A stretch of 64,000 nt of DNA, taken from Aquisphaera giovannonii (GTDB lineage: Bacteria; Planctomycetota; Planctomycetia; Isosphaerales; Isosphaeraceae). How positions within the stretch are numbered: the first letter of the stretch is position 1; the number at the start of each line of letters is the position of its first letter. The notes below the pieces were generated by a model. It made no database searches and was not told where the DNA came from. It saw only the letters and a program-made list of their open reading frames with translations. The translations under genes were made by a program, and so were the position numbers. Of the stretch, positions 61,727 through 64,000 are shown in pieces. The DNA lies in assembly GCF_008087625.1 (NCBI RefSeq), contig NZ_CP042997.1:8866001-8930000 (forward strand), given 5' to 3'.

Positions 61727-61873
61727 AACCACGGAAAGCACGGAAGGCACGGAAGGGGAGAAATCAGGGAAGGGCGGTTGGGCACGTTGCACCTTGCGCC
61801 GTCCTGCCCGACCGGCAACACATCCTTTCCTTGTGTTCGGATTTCTTCCGTGTTTTCCGTGTTTTCCGTGGTT
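61727..61873. repeat. 147-bp imperfect inverted-repeat element (MITE-like or stem-loop)
   Basis: The left arm (61727-61755) and the reverse complement of the right arm (61845-61873) agree at 26 of 29 positions; both are built of a repeated ACGGAA-type unit. Inner segments also pair in part (GAAATC with GATTTC; CGGTTGGGCA with TGCCCGACCG). The direct unit ACCACGGAAGGCA also appears at about 61655. The element reaches into the 5' end of the next gene. Confidence 0.7.
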
Positions 61874-64000
61874 CAAGTCTTCGATGGATCTCCGCGGCGG
61901 CCGTGGTGCTCGGCCTTGCCGTCGGGGCACCGGTCCGTGGACGGGCGCAGGAGCCGGAGATCGAGCGGCCGGGGCCGCCGGCGCTGGACGACCTGGAGAA
62001 GGATTCGGACCGGGACGGCGTGCCGGACGGGTGGTACAGCGCCCGGGATGCGGTCTGGGAGTCGAGGGGCGGCGTCGTCGGGCCGCATTTCGTCCGGTTC
62101 GAGAGCAAGCGGAGGGGGCGGCCGTCGGGGATTTCGCGGGCCTTCGGCGTGGACGGGAGCAAGACGGAGGCCATCGTCATCGGCGTCTGGCTGCGCCTGG
62201 GCCACGTCCAGCAGGGCGAGCGGACGGGCCAGGAGCCGGCGCTCATGATCGATCTCCTGGGCGACCAGCTCCGGCAGCTCTCGCGGGGGACGATGGGGCC
62301 GTGGACGCACTCGGTCGGCTCCCAGTGGACGCGGGTGGCCAAGCGGATCCCGGTCCCGCCGGGGACGCGCGACGCGATCATGTCCATCGGCCTGATGGGG
62401 GCCCGCGGGACGCTCGACTTCGACGGCCTGACGATCGACCTGGTCCCCAGGGCGGACGAGGCGGCGACCTCGACGAACCTCGTCCTCAACGGCGACTTCG
62501 AGCTGGGCGACCCGGCGCCGGCGTACTGGATCGCGAACAACGACCCGGCGCGGATCTTCCCGGGGCACCGCTCCGGATCGGCCCTGGAGCTGGGCCGGTC
62601 GGACTCGGGCCTGCCGCGGATCCTCACCGGCCTGGCGATGCCGGTCGAGGGCTTCGGCGCCCTCACGGTCAGCGCCTACGTCCAGGCCAAGGGCCTTCGC
62701 GGAGGCGGCGGCGCGGGGGCGGAGATGTTCTTCCTGGACGACGCCGGCCGGCCGATCCCCGGCACCGACTCCCCCCTGATGACCTGGGCAGGGAGCTTCG
62801 ATTGGCGTCGCGACACCGCCGAGGTCCGCGTGCCGCCGGGCGCGCGGCGGGCCGTGATCCAGTTCGAGAAGATGGACGCGCTCGGCCGGGTCGCGATCGA
62901 CGACGTGGTCGTGAGTGCCTCGCCGACGCCCGACGCCGGGGCGTGGACGCCCTTCCACGTGAGCGACGACACGGACGACTGGCTGAAGGTGCCGCCCTCC
63001 ACGAAGATCGTCGCCGGCTCGCCGCTGGACGTCTCGTTCCTGGTCCCCGCCCCGGCGGGCCGCAACGGCTTCGTGACGGCGAAGGACGGCCGGCTCGCCT
63101 TCGAGAAGGGCGGCCGGGCCCGATTCCACGGGGTCAGCCTGCTGGCGCCGGGCGCGTTCCTGGAGCCCGCGCGAGCGGACGAGCTGGCCGATCGGCTCTC
63201 GCGGTCGGGGATCAACCTCGTGCGGCTGGGTGACCTGGACTCGGCGATCGGCCCGGACCGGAGCCTCTTCGACGACACGAGGGACGACACGAAGGCCTTC
63301 GACCCCGGCGCCATGGCGAGGCTCGACCACCTGATCGCGGCGATGAAGTCGCGGGGCATCCACGTGGCGCTCGAGCTCCAGTCCCGGCGGATCTACCGCG
63401 ACGACGACGGCGTCCCCACGGCCGGCCTGCTGCCGCCGGGCGGGGGCCCCGCGGCGCTCTTCGACCCGACGCTGACGAAGCTCGCGATGCGGACCGCGCG
63501 CGACCTGCTGGGCCGCAAGAACCAGGAGACGGGGCTCGCCCCGAAGGACGACCCCGCGATCGCCTGGATCACCCTGCTCGGCGAGGTCTCGCTCTTCGAC
63601 CTCCAGGAGCATCCCGAGGTCGCCCTGCCGGGCGAGTACGGCGCGGCCTTGCGGGCGCTCGGGGCCAAGAGCACCAGCGGCTCGGGCCGGCGGTTCTGGC
63701 AGTCGCTGGAGGCGGCCCATTACAAGGCGATGGTCGAGGCCCTGCGGGCCGAGAAGGTGCGGGTGCCGATCGCCGGATGCTCGCACTGGCGACGCGACGC
63801 GGAGTTCGCCGCCGGCCTGGCCGCCCCGCCGCTGGACCTGGTGGACGACCGGCTCTACTGGTCGCCCTCCACGTTCGTGGCCCCGGAGATCCGCTCGCAG
63901 CTCTGGAGCCTCGACGGGGCCCTGGACGCGGGGGCCCGGAAGAAGCGGCACGCCGGCGTCCCGTACGCGGTCGGCCAATGGTGCCCGCTCTCCCAGGGGG
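61831..64000 (+). CDS. Large exported glycoside-hydrolase-like protein, truncated at window edge
   Basis: The coding frame is clear from about 61885, with a signal-peptide-like stretch (Arg-Trp-Ile-Ser-Ala-Ala-Ala-Val-Val-Leu) ending in Gly-Arg-Ala-Gln, and stays open to 64000, giving over 700 residues. First comes a region with two jelly-roll-like domains (Thr-Ser-Thr-Asn-Leu-Val-Leu-Asn-Gly-Asp-Phe-Glu-Leu; Ala-Val-Ile-Gln-Phe-Glu). A TIM-barrel region like GH5-type glycosidases follows (Gly-Val-Ser-Leu-Leu-Ala-Pro, Gly-Ile-Asn-Leu-Val-Arg, Ile-Thr-Leu-Leu-Gly-Glu-Val-Ser). No in-frame ATG exists near the signal peptide; TTG at 61831 is the only upstream candidate and lies inside the hairpin repeat. 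Start is therefore uncertain. Confidence 0.7.
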   Translation, partial: MCSDFFRVFRVFRGSSLRWISAAAVVLGLAVGAPVRGRAQEPEIERPGPPALDDLEKDSDRDGVPDGWYSARDAVWESRGGVVGPHFVRFESKRRGRPSGISRAFGVDGSKTEAIVIGVWLRLGHVQQGERTGQEPALMIDLLGDQLRQLSRGTMGPWTHSVGSQWTRVAKRIPVPPGTRDAIMSIGLMGARGTLDFDGLTIDLVPRADEAATSTNLVLNGDFELGDPAPAYWIANNDPARIFPGHRSGSALELGRSDSGLPRILTGLAMPVEGFGALTVSAYVQAKGLRGGGGAGAEMFFLDDAGRPIPGTDSPLMTWAGSFDWRRDTAEVRVPPGARRAVIQFEKMDALGRVAIDDVVVSASPTPDAGAWTPFHVSDDTDDWLKVPPSTKIVAGSPLDVSFLVPAPAGRNGFVTAKDGRLAFEKGGRARFHGVSLLAPGAFLEPARADELADRLSRSGINLVRLGDLDSAIGPDRSLFDDTRDDTKAFDPGAMARLDHLIAAMKSRGIHVALELQSRRIYRDDDGVPTAGLLPPGGGPAALFDPTLTKLAMRTARDLLGRKNQETGLAPKDDPAIAWITLLGEVSLFDLQEHPEVALPGEYGAALRALGAKSTSGSGRRFWQSLEAAHYKAMVEALRAEKVRVPIAGCSHWRRDAEFAAGLAAPPLDLVDDRLYWSPSTFVAPEIRSQLWSLDGALDAGARKKRHAGVPYAVGQWCPLSQG

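Overview
The window is very GC-rich and gene-dense. Its content points to a planctomycete, probably of the Isosphaeraceae/Gemmatales side: DUF1501 proteins, DUF1549/DUF1553 cytochrome-type proteins (PSCyt1/PSD1), a DUF1559 prepilin-like protein, a Minf_1886-type protein, frequent Tat-like signals and a C30-carotenoid-type gene set. I infer this from protein families. No rRNA, tRNA or CRISPR array was seen.

Layout. 1-2.4 kb: the 3' end of an RND efflux pump, a comparatively AT-rich secreted orphan, an IS66-type transposase remnant and a small membrane protein. 2.5-9.7 kb: housekeeping and conserved planctomycete genes (nucleotidyltransferase-HD protein, DHDPS-family aldolase, Minf_1886 and PSP1/RicT-like genes, Trm112-like protein, EgtD, S4 protein, CvpA). 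9.86-11.62 kb: an ISKra4-family insertion sequence with 28-bp inverted repeats and a transposase split over two frames. 12.9-19.7 kb: a DUF1501 protein, then a four-gene minus-strand carotenoid operon (two CrtI/CrtN/CrtP-type oxidoreductases, acyltransferase, glycosyltransferase) with a visible promoter. 20-22.3 kb: an ABC exporter. 22.4-28.2 kb: ceramidase, HigBA-like toxin-antitoxin pair, pyrophosphate-type phosphofructokinase, redoxin-like protein, DUF1559 protein and a small lipoprotein. 28.7-34.2 kb: beta-helix protein, Kup, DJ-1/PfpI and DUF1348 proteins. 34.2-37.3 kb: a LodA/LodB-like quinoprotein oxidase pair. 37.6-39.2 kb: cupin, AlkD-like and TfoX-like genes.

The most interesting region is 39.47-42.10 kb. 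It encodes an astacin-like (M12A) metalloprotease carrying five exact-period 13-residue repeats (T-x-K-E-x-x-K/R-D-P...). It is followed with no intervening base by an MvdC/MvdD-type ATP-grasp ligase, the enzyme class that makes graspetides (omega-ester or amide linked peptides), and then by a YbaY-like domain protein. I propose that the protease tail is the ligase's substrate, a precursor fused to a protease.

42.1-54.2 kb holds two DUF1501 plus PSCyt1/DUF1549/DUF1553 operons flanking a YncE-propeller/phosphoesterase gene and a DUF1778/GNAT toxin-antitoxin pair with a clear promoter and palindrome. 54.3-59.2 kb holds a B12-binding radical SAM gene and cysD-cysNC for sulfate activation. 59.7-64 kb holds an ankyrin protein, an exported protein-isoaspartate methyltransferase, a 147-bp hairpin repeat, and a large exported glycosidase-like gene that runs off the end of the window.
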